Assembly (NCBI GenBank): GCA_945897655.1
Contig: CAMDHB010000179.1
Span: 1 to 7,121, forward strand
Direction: 5' to 3'
From: Pseudorhodobacter antarcticus
GTDB lineage: Bacteria; Pseudomonadota; Alphaproteobacteria; Rhodobacterales; Rhodobacteraceae
Length of the DNA: 7,121 nt
Shown here: positions 1 to 6,540 of the stretch, piece by piece
Layout of the letters: every line of letters starts with the position of its first letter
Numbering within the stretch: position 1 is the stretch's first letter
Position numbers and translations under genes: made by a program
Notes under the pieces: model-generated
Seen by the model: the letters and a program-made list of their open reading frames with translations, nothing else
The model's database searches: none
What the model was told of the DNA's origin: nothing

Positions 1-969
1 GGCCATATGGGGGATGCCCGCACGGTCCAGTTTGGCGCGCAGTTTGGCGACCTGTTCCTGTTGGCGCTGACGTTCGAACCCCGACTGTTTCAGGTGCTGA
101 ATCGACGCCGTCGCCGCAGCGGCCACGGCGGGCGGCAGGGCGGTGGTGAATATGAAGCCCGAGGCGAAGGAGCGGATGAAGTCGCACAAGGGGGCAGAGC
201 CGGTGATATACCCGCCGACGACGCCAAAGGCCTTGCCCAGCGTGCCCTCGATCAGGTCGATCTGGTCGGCCAGGCCCTCGCGCTCGGTGACACCGCCGCC
301 GCGCGGGCCGTACATGCCGACGGCGTGGACCTCGTCGATATAGGTCAGGGCACCGTGGGCCTTGGCAACCTGCACGATTTCCTTGATGGGGGAGATGTCA
401 CCGTCCATCGAATAGACGCTTTCGAACGCGACGACCTTGGGACGATCACCGACCGCCTTCAGCTTGCGGTCCAGATCACGCCAGTCGTTATGTTTCCAGA
501 TGACCTTGTCGGCACGGGAATGGCGCACGCCTTCAATCATCGAGGCATGGTTGCCTGCATCGGACAGGATGACCACATCAGGAATGCGGCTGCCGAGGGT
601 GGACAGGGCAGCCCAGTTTGACACATAGCCAGAGGTGAACAGCAGCGCGGCATCCTTGCCATGCAGATCGGCCAGTTCAGCCTCTAGCAGCAGGTGGTGG
701 TGGTTGTTGCCCGAGATGTTGCGGGTGCCGCCCGACCCGGTGCCGCAGGCCTGAACGCTGTCGACCATCGCCTTGACCACCGCAGGGTGCTGGCCCATGC
801 CGAGGTAGTCATTCGAGCACCAGACGGTGATCTCGGACACTTCACCGTCCTTGTGGTTCATCGCGCGCGGAAACTCGCCACGCTTGCGTTCCAGTTCGGC
901 GAAGCTGCGATAGTTCCCCTCGGCCTTCAGGGTGTCGATCTGGGCGCGGAACAAGCTGTCAAAGTCCAT
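1..969 (-). CDS. hemA: 5-aminolevulinate synthase HemA (3' end beyond the window)
   Basis: HemA condenses glycine with succinyl-CoA to give 5-aminolevulinate, CO2 and CoA, the first committed step of heme and bacteriochlorophyll synthesis in alphaproteobacteria (Shemin pathway). It is a cytoplasmic pyridoxal-phosphate enzyme of the alpha-oxoamine synthase family. The window holds 323 of about 400-410 residues; the frame is open through base 1, ending GIPHMA. It begins MDFDSLFRAQIDTLKAEG. PLP-site features are visible: FTSGYVSN (about 111-118), SDAGNHASM with H141, YIDEVHAVGMYG with D212 and H215, and GTLGKAFGVVGGY with K246, equivalent to the Schiff-base Lys248 of the R. capsulatus enzyme. 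The ATG at 969 has AGAGGA at 979-974, four bases upstream, and overlaps the end of puhE by 11 bases. Placement after puhE ties precursor supply to the photosynthesis operon; another ALA synthase (HemT-like) may exist elsewhere in the genome. Confidence 0.97.
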   Translation of the reverse strand, partial: MDFDSLFRAQIDTLKAEGNYRSFAELERKRGEFPRAMNHKDGEVSEITVWCSNDYLGMGQHPAVVKAMVDSVQACGTGSGGTRNISGNNHHHLLLEAELADLHGKDAALLFTSGYVSNWAALSTLGSRIPDVVILSDAGNHASMIEGVRHSRADKVIWKHNDWRDLDRKLKAVGDRPKVVAFESVYSMDGDISPIKEIVQVAKAHGALTYIDEVHAVGMYGPRGGGVTEREGLADQIDLIEGTLGKAFGVVGGYITGSAPLCDFIRSFASGFIFTTALPPAVAAAATASIQHLKQSGFERQRQQEQVAKLRAKLDRAGIPHMA

Positions 970-979
970 GGGGATCCTC
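959..979 (-). promoter_or_regulatory. Ribosome binding site and 11-base overlap of puhE/hemA
   Basis: AGAGGA at 979-974 lies in the end of puhE and precedes the hemA ATG at 969; the puhE TGA is at 961-959. Ribosomes finishing puhE pass through the hemA initiation site, consistent with coupling. Confidence 0.72.
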
Positions 980-1783
980 TTGCAGGCGATCTTGAATACG
1001 GGGTGTTGCGATTTTGCGGGCCGGCATCATCCAGCGCCACAGCTTTTCATCGGGCAGCGGCAGCACCATGAACCAATGTTCCAGCACGGCCAGCAGGGCA
1101 AGGCAGGTCAGAAGGGCAAAGCCAACGGCTGTGCCGGGGGTGGTGGCATTGATGGCGCGTTCCAGCAGGAAGGCCGATGCGACGGTCAGCAGGCTGACCG
1201 AGAAGGGGAAGAATGCGGTGATCCGCGAGACGCGGAAGTGGCTGGCCAAATGGGCAAGGGGGCGCGGCAGGAACTGGATGTTGATGCGGGGTACGCCGAA
1301 GAACAGGTTCAGTTTGGCCAGGATGCGCGCCCCGAAGAGGAGGGCGAAGATCAGGAAGGCAAAGGGGTTGGCGGCACCTTGGGTGGCCAGACCCATTGTG
1401 ACGAGGCTGACGATCAACAAGGCCTCGTGCCAGGCGATGGTGCCGACAGCGCGCCAGAAGCGGTCGATTGGCGCTGCATAGATGGGGCAGGGGGTGCGGT
1501 TGGGGCCGGTGATGATGCCGGACAAGAAGGCAAGTTCGATCCAGCCCCAGATCGACAGGGCGGCGAAGAAGCCAAGGTAGGTGCCGAAGGCCGTGGCATC
1601 CTGCAGGGCAGCGCCAAAGGCCGCGACACCGGCGATGGCCAGCGGTGCCGCCAGCAGAACGGAGAGGGCGTGTTGATGCGCCCCGCCGTTGTCAGCGACC
1701 CGGACACGCCACAGAATGATGCCGGTGGAGAACCACCAGACAAACAAGGCAATCACTGTGGCGTGCCAGGGGCTGTCGGCCAT
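959..1783 (-). CDS. puhE: PuhE, photosynthetic complex assembly protein 2 (DUF3623-type membrane protein)
   Basis: PuhE is an integral membrane protein. In R. capsulatus its loss alters the rate of bacteriochlorophyll accumulation, and it was described as a negative modulator of pigment synthesis; the mechanism is not known. The 274-residue product has about seven hydrophobic segments, at roughly residues 8-25, 42-60, 67-90, 113-131, 138-156, 187-207 and 216-236. Stretches that look conserved are WGWIELAFLSGIITGPNR (79-96), WHE (118-120), LNLFFGVPRIN (158-168) and LEHWFMVLPLPDEKLWRWM (234-252). The start is uncertain by two codons: the ATG at 1783 has no well-placed ribosome binding site, while a TTG at 1789 has GGAG (1801-1798) eight bases upstream and overlaps the acsF stop. 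I list the ATG. The last 11 bases overlap hemA. The gene is probably co-transcribed with acsF and hemA. Confidence 0.92.
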   Translation of the reverse strand: MADSPWHATVIALFVWWFSTGIILWRVRVADNGGAHQHALSVLLAAPLAIAGVAAFGAALQDATAFGTYLGFFAALSIWGWIELAFLSGIITGPNRTPCPIYAAPIDRFWRAVGTIAWHEALLIVSLVTMGLATQGAANPFAFLIFALLFGARILAKLNLFFGVPRINIQFLPRPLAHLASHFRVSRITAFFPFSVSLLTVASAFLLERAINATTPGTAVGFALLTCLALLAVLEHWFMVLPLPDEKLWRWMMPARKIATPRIQDRLQEDPHGL

Positions 1784-1785
1784 GA

Positions 1786-2889
1786 TCAATAGACCGGCTC
1801 CATCCGGACGTTCGCAGGGGGAACGGTCTTGATCACGGGGATGGTGTAGAGCGAGACAAATGCGCGCAGGGCCGAGGCGCCATTGGTCATGCGGCCCAGG
1901 AAGCCTGCCACACCGCCACGCCGCTTGGCATCGTCCATCGCGATGAAGGCATCGCGCATCCGGCGCAGGTTGGGCAACCAGCGCTTGTGGTCGATGTCAA
2001 TCTCGATCGGGAAAACCTGACGGGCGATGGCGGACGTCTTCTTGAACACTTCCTGGTCGTACCATTCGATATCCACGCCAAGGGCCTTGTGAAACTCGGG
2101 GCGGGCATGATCGCGGACATACATGGTCGAATAGACGGCGGTCAGGAAGAAGCGGATCCACAGCTTGTTCGCAAAGGACGTGGTCAACTTGGGGTCGGTG
2201 CGCATGATCAGGGCAAAGGCCTCGCCATGGCTGAACTCGTCATTGCACCATTCGCGAAACCATTTGAAGATCGGATGGAAGCGCTGTTCGGGATGCGCCT
2301 CGAGGTGACGGAAGATGGTGATGTAGCGGGCGTAGCCGATCTTTTCGGACAGGTAGGTGGCGTAGTAGATGAACTTGGGCCGGAAGTAGGTGTATTTCTT
2401 GGCCTTGGTCAGGAAGCCCAGGTTCACGGCAACGCCTGCCTCGCGCAGGGCGTCGTTTATGAAGCCTGCATGACGCGCCTCGTCGCGCGACATGTAGCTG
2501 AACAACTCGCAGATGTCGGGGTTGGAACCGCGACGTTTCATCTCTTTGTACAGCACGCAGCCCGAAAACTCGGCGGTGCAGGAGGACACCAGAAAATCGA
2601 TGAATTCGCGCTTGAGCGGCAGGGGCATGTCGGCCCAGTTCGCATCCCATTCGGCGTTCTTCTTGAAATGGCCCTTGTTGGGGTCCGATTTCATCTGGGC
2701 GATCAGCTTGTCCCACTCGGGGCGCACCGAGGAGACGTCAAGCTTGTCCATCTCGTCAAAGTCGGTGGTGTAAAACCGCGGGTTCAGCAGCGTGGTTTCG
2801 GTGGCCATGGCCGTTGTGTCAACGGTCGGCTCCTCGATCAGGTCGGCATCGGTGGTTTCGGGGTACAGGTCCATCGGGGTGGCGTTCAT
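1786..2889 (-). CDS. acsF: AcsF, oxygen-dependent Mg-protoporphyrin IX monomethyl ester (oxidative) cyclase
   Basis: AcsF is the catalytic diiron subunit that uses O2 to convert Mg-protoporphyrin IX monomethyl ester into divinyl protochlorophyllide, forming ring E. The protein is 367 residues. Likely diiron ligands of the ferritin-like fold are visible: E107 in CTAEFSGCVLYKEMKRR, E137 and H140 in SRDEARHAGF, E182 in YLSEKIGYARYI, and E218 and H221 in NDEFSHGEAF. The first 30 residues or so are acidic and variable (MNATPMDLYPETTDADL). The start is the ATG at 2889, preceded by GAGGTG at 2900-2895, five bases upstream, and overlapping the bciE stop by four bases (ATGA). A longer in-frame start at 2922 lies in bciE and is unlikely. 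The gene ends MEPVY two bases before the puhE ATG. Its presence means bacteriochlorophyll can be made with oxygen present. All ligands are intact, so it should be active. Confidence 0.97.
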   Translation of the reverse strand: MNATPMDLYPETTDADLIEEPTVDTTAMATETTLLNPRFYTTDFDEMDKLDVSSVRPEWDKLIAQMKSDPNKGHFKKNAEWDANWADMPLPLKREFIDFLVSSCTAEFSGCVLYKEMKRRGSNPDICELFSYMSRDEARHAGFINDALREAGVAVNLGFLTKAKKYTYFRPKFIYYATYLSEKIGYARYITIFRHLEAHPEQRFHPIFKWFREWCNDEFSHGEAFALIMRTDPKLTTSFANKLWIRFFLTAVYSTMYVRDHARPEFHKALGVDIEWYDQEVFKKTSAIARQVFPIEIDIDHKRWLPNLRRMRDAFIAMDDAKRRGGVAGFLGRMTNGASALRAFVSLYTIPVIKTVPPANVRMEPVY

Positions 2890-2900
2890 AGTTTCACCTC
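2886..2900 (-). promoter_or_regulatory. Ribosome binding site and ATGA stop-start overlap of bciE/acsF
   Basis: GAGGTG at 2900-2895 lies within the last bciE codons (Glu-Val), five bases before ATGA, in which ATG opens acsF and TGA closes bciE. The arrangement supports coupled translation of a catalytic subunit and its partner. Confidence 0.8.
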
Positions 2901-3182
2901 GTCGGAAAAGGAAAATTCGCACAGTTCCATGAAGCCGAAGTCGCCGGTCATCCGGGTCCAGAGGCGTTCGATGGCGGTGGCGCGGGTGATTGTGGCTTCG
3001 CGGTCCTCGACGATGACTTCGCCGTAAGCGGCCATGATCGGCTTGCCGTGCACCAGCACCTCATCCCCCGGGTAGACCACGGCGCCGTTGTTGAAGCGGA
3101 CATGCGCGTGCAGGCTTTCGAAACGGTGGCTGACCTCGACGGTGCAGGGGACCATTTCAGATGATCTTGTGAATATTCCCAT
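2886..3182 (-). CDS. bciE: BciE, probable auxiliary subunit of the aerobic Mg-protoporphyrin monomethyl ester cyclase
   Basis: This small soluble protein of 98 residues sits between puhC and acsF, the position of the R. sphaeroides gene rsp_6110. That gene was named bciE after being shown necessary for alphaproteobacterial AcsF activity (from memory of published work). The sequence begins MGIFTRSSEMVPCTVEVSHR, continues with HVRFNNGAVVYPGDEVLVHG at about residues 27-46 and EVIVEDREATITRATAIERL at about 55-74, and ends FGFMELCEFSFSDEVKL. I see no membrane helix, signal peptide or metal-binding cluster, and no domain I can name. The ATG at 3182 has AGGGA at 3195-3191, eight bases upstream. Its TGA stop overlaps the acsF ATG as ATGA, so the two are very likely translated together, as expected of two subunits. 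The assignment rests on size, position and coupling more than on sequence alignment, which I could not run. Confidence 0.82.
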   Translation of the reverse strand: MGIFTRSSEMVPCTVEVSHRFESLHAHVRFNNGAVVYPGDEVLVHGKPIMAAYGEVIVEDREATITRATAIERLWTRMTGDFGFMELCEFSFSDEVKL

Positions 3183-3207
3183 GATTTCGTTCCCTTGTTT
3201 TTTGGTC

Positions 3208-3654
3208 TTACTGTGACATGAGCCGTTCGAACGCAGCCCTATTGTCATTTCCGAAAGCGCCAAGTTCGGCGGACCATCCGGAGTGGTCATCCACGACCGA
3301 AAGGCGGCCGTTGGCAAATTTCACGATCCGCACGGGCAACAATTTGTCAACGCCGGCGGTCAGGCGGGCCCTTTCCAGCCCGTTCTGGATCACGGTGATG
3401 AACCCCCCATGCGGCAGGTCCATCAGCAGGGTGCCATCAGCGGCCAGCACGGTTACCGCCTGAGCGCCGCCGCCTTGCAGGATGATGCTGCGTTCGGCGA
3501 CGATGGCGGCGGGTTTGGGCACGCCGACCTGATCGCGCCCCGTCAGGGCAGAGTAGCCGGTGAGGATCACGCTGGCCAGTACAAGTGCCAGCATCGCCAG
3601 CAAAAGATTGGCCGGGATCATCTCGGGCTTGGGGTTTTGGGTCTGGGTTGCCAT
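3208..3654 (-). CDS. puhC: PuhC, photosynthetic complex assembly protein 1
   Basis: PuhC is a membrane-anchored protein required for optimal levels and assembly of the reaction-centre/LH1 core in purple bacteria. The 148-residue product has a short polar N-terminus (MATQTQNPKP), a single membrane helix at about residues 13-34, and a soluble domain expected on the periplasmic side. Family-like blocks are PHGGFITVIQNGLERAR (about 81-97) and a C-terminal RLSVVDDHSGWSAELGAFG (about 117-135). The start is the ATG at 3654: GGGTG at 3665-3661 is six bases upstream and touches the puhB stop. An in-frame extension up to 3822 lies inside puhB and has unrelated proline-rich composition, so I reject it. 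The TAA stop is followed by 25 bases before bciE. Confidence 0.92.
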   Translation of the reverse strand: MATQTQNPKPEMIPANLLLAMLALVLASVILTGYSALTGRDQVGVPKPAAIVAERSIILQGGGAQAVTVLAADGTLLMDLPHGGFITVIQNGLERARLTAGVDKLLPVRIVKFANGRLSVVDDHSGWSAELGAFGNDNRAAFERLMSQ

Positions 3655-3664
3655 GGTCTGCACC

Positions 3665-4297
3665 CTATTCTGCGGCGACAGCGCCGGTGGGCGCGGTGCG
3701 GGTGACGGTGGGTTGGCTGACGCGGGTTTCGGCGGCGTCGGACAGGATTTGCGCGACGCGGGCGGCATCCCGGATGCAGCGCAGGGCAGGTTGGGTCTTG
3801 GCCATATGCCAGGGGCGGACATGGGGCCAGCACATCAGGAAGGAGAGACGGGTGTCGCCCAGCGTCTCCATCGCGATGGTTCCGGTGCCGCTGCGTTTCA
3901 GGTCAAGGCTGGCAGCGCCGATCTGCTTGTAGGGCAGGTTCAGCGTGACGGTCAGGGCCGCGCCGATGCGCATGGCGACGCGGGCCGTTGTGACGGTGTA
4001 GACGGTCGAGCGGGCCTGAACAGCCGCCATTGCCAGAATGATGCCGCATGCAGCAAGGCCAAGGCCCAGGTAGGGCAGCATGACGGCCACAATCGACATC
4101 ACGCTGCCATCCGACACGACCGACGCCCGCCAGATGGCAAGCGCCACGAAGTATGCCGCGACCCAGGTCAGGCCCATCGCCTCACGCGCGAGGGTCAGGG
4201 TGTGGGGGTTGCCCTGCCACAGGACAACCTCGCCCTTGGGCGGGGTGGCGGGCAGGCCCGGCAGAGGCTCGATGGCGAAGTCGTCATGGTCTTGCAT
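3665..4297 (-). CDS. puhB: PuhB, reaction-centre assembly protein
   Basis: PuhB is an integral membrane protein needed for normal assembly of the reaction centre and, indirectly, LH1. In R. capsulatus it is described as a dimer acting on the H subunit or reaction-centre core. The protein is 210 residues from the chosen start. An acidic N-terminus with the motif PLPGLPATPPKGE and LWQGNP leads into hydrophobic segments at about 40-58 and 67-92 (the second long enough for one long or two short helices). After that comes a soluble part (VYTVTTARVAMRIG, then a beta-rich stretch) resembling bacterial PH-like domains. Three ATG codons stand in a row at 4303, 4300 and 4297. AAAGGG at 4311-4306 is two, five and eight bases from them, so the third (MQDHDDF) has the usual spacing; starting at 4303 would add only two Met. 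It follows puhA and ends 10 bases before puhC. Confidence 0.93.
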   Translation of the reverse strand: MQDHDDFAIEPLPGLPATPPKGEVVLWQGNPHTLTLAREAMGLTWVAAYFVALAIWRASVVSDGSVMSIVAVMLPYLGLGLAACGIILAMAAVQARSTVYTVTTARVAMRIGAALTVTLNLPYKQIGAASLDLKRSGTGTIAMETLGDTRLSFLMCWPHVRPWHMAKTQPALRCIRDAARVAQILSDAAETRVSQPTVTRTAPTGAVAAE

Positions 4298-4305
4298 CAT
4301 CATTG

Positions 4306-4311
4306 CCCTTT
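4306..4311 (-). promoter_or_regulatory. Ribosome binding site before three tandem ATG codons of puhB
   Basis: AAAGGG, whose first base is the last base of the puhA coding frame's stop region, precedes ATGATGATG. Spacing of eight bases favours the third ATG at 4297 over those at 4300 and 4303. Confidence 0.6.
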
Positions 4312-5069
4312 CAGAAGCCGTGCTTGCGCTTGTCGGCGGCGTAAAGGGTGCCCCCGGCGTAGTAGCCGCTGATCTTGTCTTCTTCGAGCAGGGTCACCTC
4401 GGTCGCGGATTTGGTCGAGGGCACGCCGGCGAAGAGATCGGAGGAGATCGAGTTGATGCGAACGCGGTCGGGCCAGATCTTGACCATCGGCATGGGCACC
4501 AGACGCTTGCCGCCTTCGTTCAGGTCAATTTCCAGATAGCGGACCAGTTGTTCGGGCGCATCGACCCACATGTCGGAAATGCGGCCAACAACCTCAAGAT
4601 CCGAGGCTTGGACGGGCAGGCCACGCGGGTCACGCCCGGCCGAGACGGCAAAGCCTTCGGCATGGGACATCGGCACGATCTTGTTATGGCCGTGGCCATC
4701 AAGTTCAGGCACATCGCGCCGCGGCGCCCAGGAGGCCGGGCCGACGCCATCCATCATCGGGTTGCCGGTGGGGATGTGGGGGAAACCTTCGGACACGGCA
4801 GTGCGGGCCATGGCCAGCGTGCGGTTTTCGGGTTTGCCGTCGGGCACGGTGACAGAACCGCGACCGTGGGGCAGCAGGAAGGTTTTCGCCATTGGCAGGT
4901 TAAAGGGTCCCTGGTTCGGGGCGGGTTTGCCGTCCTCGGTTTCCAGGGGGTAGCCTTCGCGCATGTTCTCGGTCTGCAGATAGTAGACGAGAACCGCGAA
5001 AAAGCCCCAGAACAGCCAGATGGCCAGGCTTGCGAGGTCGAAATTGCCGAAGAAAGTGACGCCAACCAT
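4311..5069 (-). CDS. puhA: Photosynthetic reaction centre H subunit PuhA
   Basis: The H subunit caps the cytoplasmic face of the L/M reaction-centre core, stabilises it and forms the proton entry path to the secondary quinone QB. The 252-residue protein starts MVGVTFFGNFDLASLAIW, has one membrane helix at about residues 12-31, then the conserved LQTENMREGYPLE and a soluble beta-rich PRC-barrel domain. Residues known in R. sphaeroides to line the proton path fall at the same numbers: D124, H126 and H128 in ELDGHGHNK, D170 in MWVDAPEQ, and E173. The start is the ATG at 5069, with GGAGG at 5082-5078 eight bases upstream; an upstream in-frame extension to 5174 overlaps lhaA and is not family-like. 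The C-terminus ends AADKRKHGF, about eight residues shorter than the R. sphaeroides protein (260 residues, recalled). The stop is 13 bases before the preferred puhB start. Confidence 0.98.
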   Translation of the reverse strand: MVGVTFFGNFDLASLAIWLFWGFFAVLVYYLQTENMREGYPLETEDGKPAPNQGPFNLPMAKTFLLPHGRGSVTVPDGKPENRTLAMARTAVSEGFPHIPTGNPMMDGVGPASWAPRRDVPELDGHGHNKIVPMSHAEGFAVSAGRDPRGLPVQASDLEVVGRISDMWVDAPEQLVRYLEIDLNEGGKRLVPMPMVKIWPDRVRINSISSDLFAGVPSTKSATEVTLLEEDKISGYYAGGTLYAADKRKHGF

Positions 5070-5077
5070 GTCTTGGT

Positions 5078-5082
5078 CCTCC
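5078..5082 (-). promoter_or_regulatory. Strong ribosome binding site of puhA
   Basis: GGAGG with eight-base spacing to the ATG at 5069, inside the 19-base lhaA-puhA gap. It is the longest match to the anti-Shine-Dalgarno sequence among the junctions here, fitting the need for H subunit in stoichiometric amounts. Confidence 0.8.
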
Positions 5083-5088
5083 GAAGGG

Positions 5089-6528
5089 TCAGGTGGGGAA
5101 TTCCATGATGCCCGTGCGGGCCGTGTTGGAATCGGATTGCGGGATGTAGGGATTGGTCCGCACCAGCGGGCCAATCAGGATGAGGGACACGAAAAGCACG
5201 ATGATTTCCGTGTGGTAGACGAAAGAGTAGCCGAACGAGGGCGTGGCCAGCGTGGTGCCCAGATGCCCCGCCATTGCATAGCCGCCGACCGTGTCGCGCA
5301 GAGTGCCGCCAACGGCGATGGACAGGCCCGCCGAAGTCGCCTGTGCTGCCCCCCAGGCTCCAAGTGCCAGACCACGGCCCGAAAGGCCCCGTTCAGGCAG
5401 GGCCATTGCGGCGGTCAGGGTTGATACGGCGAACAGGCCAGCGCCAAGTCCGATGCAGATGGCGCCGATGTAGAACAGCACGGGCGAGGACATCAGGCCG
5501 GCCAGGATCACGATGGTGAAGGCCAGCACGCCGACCAGAATGCCACGTGCCGCCATGCGGAACACATCAAAGCCCCGGCTCATCCAGCGGCCTGCCAGAA
5601 TGAAGCCGACCAGCGCGCCCATCGCATTGGCTGCGGTCAGCCATGTGGTTGCCCCCACCGAAAGGCCGAGGATCTGGCCGCCGTAGGGTTCCAACAGGAC
5701 ATCCTGCATCTGAAAGCCCATCGTGCCGATCACAACGATCACCAAAAGGCGGGTCACATGGCTGTCAGCCACGAAGTCGCGCCAGGATTCCAGAAACACC
5801 GGCGGCTTCGTGGCCATTTCGGCCGCCGACATCGGGCGGACCTTTTCCTGTTTCCAGAGCGCGACCATGTTCAGCACCATCGTTACCACGGCGCAGCCCT
5901 GAATGACGCGGATCAGGCGGATCTGGTCGAAATCGCGCAGAAGCCAGCCGATGATGACGGAAGAAAGCGCCATGCCCAGCAGGAACATCACGTAAAGAAG
6001 GGCCACGACCTTGGGCCGGGTTTCATCGGTGGCACGGTCAGAGGCGAGGGCCAGACCGGCGGTCTGGGTCATGTGCAGGCCAAGACCGGTCATCAGGAAT
6101 GCCAGACCCGCCAAAGCCTCACCCGCCCAAGCGGGGCCGTGGATCTGGTCGCCGGACAGGACGATCAGCGCAAAGGGCATGATCGCAAGGCCGCCCATTT
6201 GCCACAGGGACCCAAACCACAGGTAGGGAATACGCTTCCACCCGATGAAGGAGCGGTAATTGTCGCTGCGGTGGCCCAGCATGGCGCGGAAGGGGGCGGA
6301 CAGGACGGGCAGCGCGATCATGAAGGCGACGACGGTGGCGGGGACGGCCAGTTCGACGATCATCACCCGGTTGAGGGTGCCCAGAAGCAACACGGTGGCC
6401 ATGCCGACCGAGACCTGAAACAGGCTGAGGCGCAGCAGTTGCGCCATCGGCAGACCGTCGGAGGAGGCATCCGCAAAGGGCAGCCACGCGCCGGTCAGTT
6501 TCTGGATCTGGGACTTGCCAAGGATCAC
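5089..6528 (-). CDS. lhaA: LhaA, light-harvesting 1 assembly factor (PucC/BCD family membrane protein)
   Basis: LhaA (F1696 in Rhodobacter capsulatus) is an inner-membrane protein needed for efficient assembly of the LH1 antenna and thought to help deliver bacteriochlorophyll. The protein is 479 residues with about twelve hydrophobic segments in the major-facilitator-like fold of the PucC family. Family-like blocks are visible: PFRAMLGHRSDNYRSFIGWK with RIPYLWFG after it (loop 2-3), HMTQTAGLALASDRA, and FQMQDVLLEPYGG in the second half. I choose the GTG at 6528: GGAG at 6540-6537 lies eight bases upstream, and the GTG overlaps the bchM stop as GTGA, a common coupling arrangement. An in-frame ATG at 6546 would add six residues (MPGVSS) but has no good ribosome binding site and overlaps bchM by 22 bases. 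The stop is 19 bases before puhA. In R. capsulatus a puhA promoter lies inside the homologous gene; no such motif could be recognised here. Confidence 0.94.
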   Translation of the reverse strand: MILGKSQIQKLTGAWLPFADASSDGLPMAQLLRLSLFQVSVGMATVLLLGTLNRVMIVELAVPATVVAFMIALPVLSAPFRAMLGHRSDNYRSFIGWKRIPYLWFGSLWQMGGLAIMPFALIVLSGDQIHGPAWAGEALAGLAFLMTGLGLHMTQTAGLALASDRATDETRPKVVALLYVMFLLGMALSSVIIGWLLRDFDQIRLIRVIQGCAVVTMVLNMVALWKQEKVRPMSAAEMATKPPVFLESWRDFVADSHVTRLLVIVVIGTMGFQMQDVLLEPYGGQILGLSVGATTWLTAANAMGALVGFILAGRWMSRGFDVFRMAARGILVGVLAFTIVILAGLMSSPVLFYIGAICIGLGAGLFAVSTLTAAMALPERGLSGRGLALGAWGAAQATSAGLSIAVGGTLRDTVGGYAMAGHLGTTLATPSFGYSFVYHTEIIVLFVSLILIGPLVRTNPYIPQSDSNTARTGIMEFPT

Positions 6529-6540
6529 GGACGATACTCC
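6525..6540 (-). promoter_or_regulatory. Ribosome binding site and GTGA stop-start junction of bchM/lhaA
   Basis: On the minus strand GGAG at 6540-6537 is followed after eight bases by GTGA: GTG (6528) opens lhaA and TGA (6527-6525) closes bchM. This decides the lhaA start in favour of GTG over the upstream ATG at 6546 and suggests translational coupling. Confidence 0.72.

Noticed and set aside
7..621. Plus-strand open frame of 204 codons opposite hemA
   Set aside because: The minus strand is open across the whole of 1-969 and encodes ALA synthase with its PLP lysine and other active-site motifs.
932..1792. Plus-strand open frame of 286 codons opposite puhE
   Set aside because: The low-complexity Gly/Gln/Glu-rich translation is the mirror of the hydrophobic helices of PuhE, not a real protein.
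1987..3027. Plus-strand open frame of 346 codons opposite acsF and bciE
   Set aside because: It lies antisense to two well-identified genes with intact catalytic residues. Long antisense frames are expected in GC-rich DNA; its product shows no recognisable domain and has an odd Gly/Val/His-rich composition.
3183..3210. T-rich stretch between puhC and bciE as a possible terminator
   Set aside because: On the transcribed strand it reads as an A-rich run without a preceding stem, so it is not an intrinsic terminator; it serves as the bciE leader with its ribosome binding site.
3212..3229. TGT near 3212 as half of a PpsR/CrtJ site
   Set aside because: The expected ACA twelve bases later is absent (TCG is found), and the site would lie inside the end of puhC.
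4080..5108. Plus-strand open frame of 342 codons opposite puhA and the start of puhB
   Set aside because: The opposite strand encodes a clear H subunit with conserved residues, so this frame is a compositional shadow.
5070..5174. N-terminal extension of puhA by 35 residues
   Set aside because: The added residues are translated lhaA tail in another frame; the family start MVGVT with GGAGG before it is at 5069.
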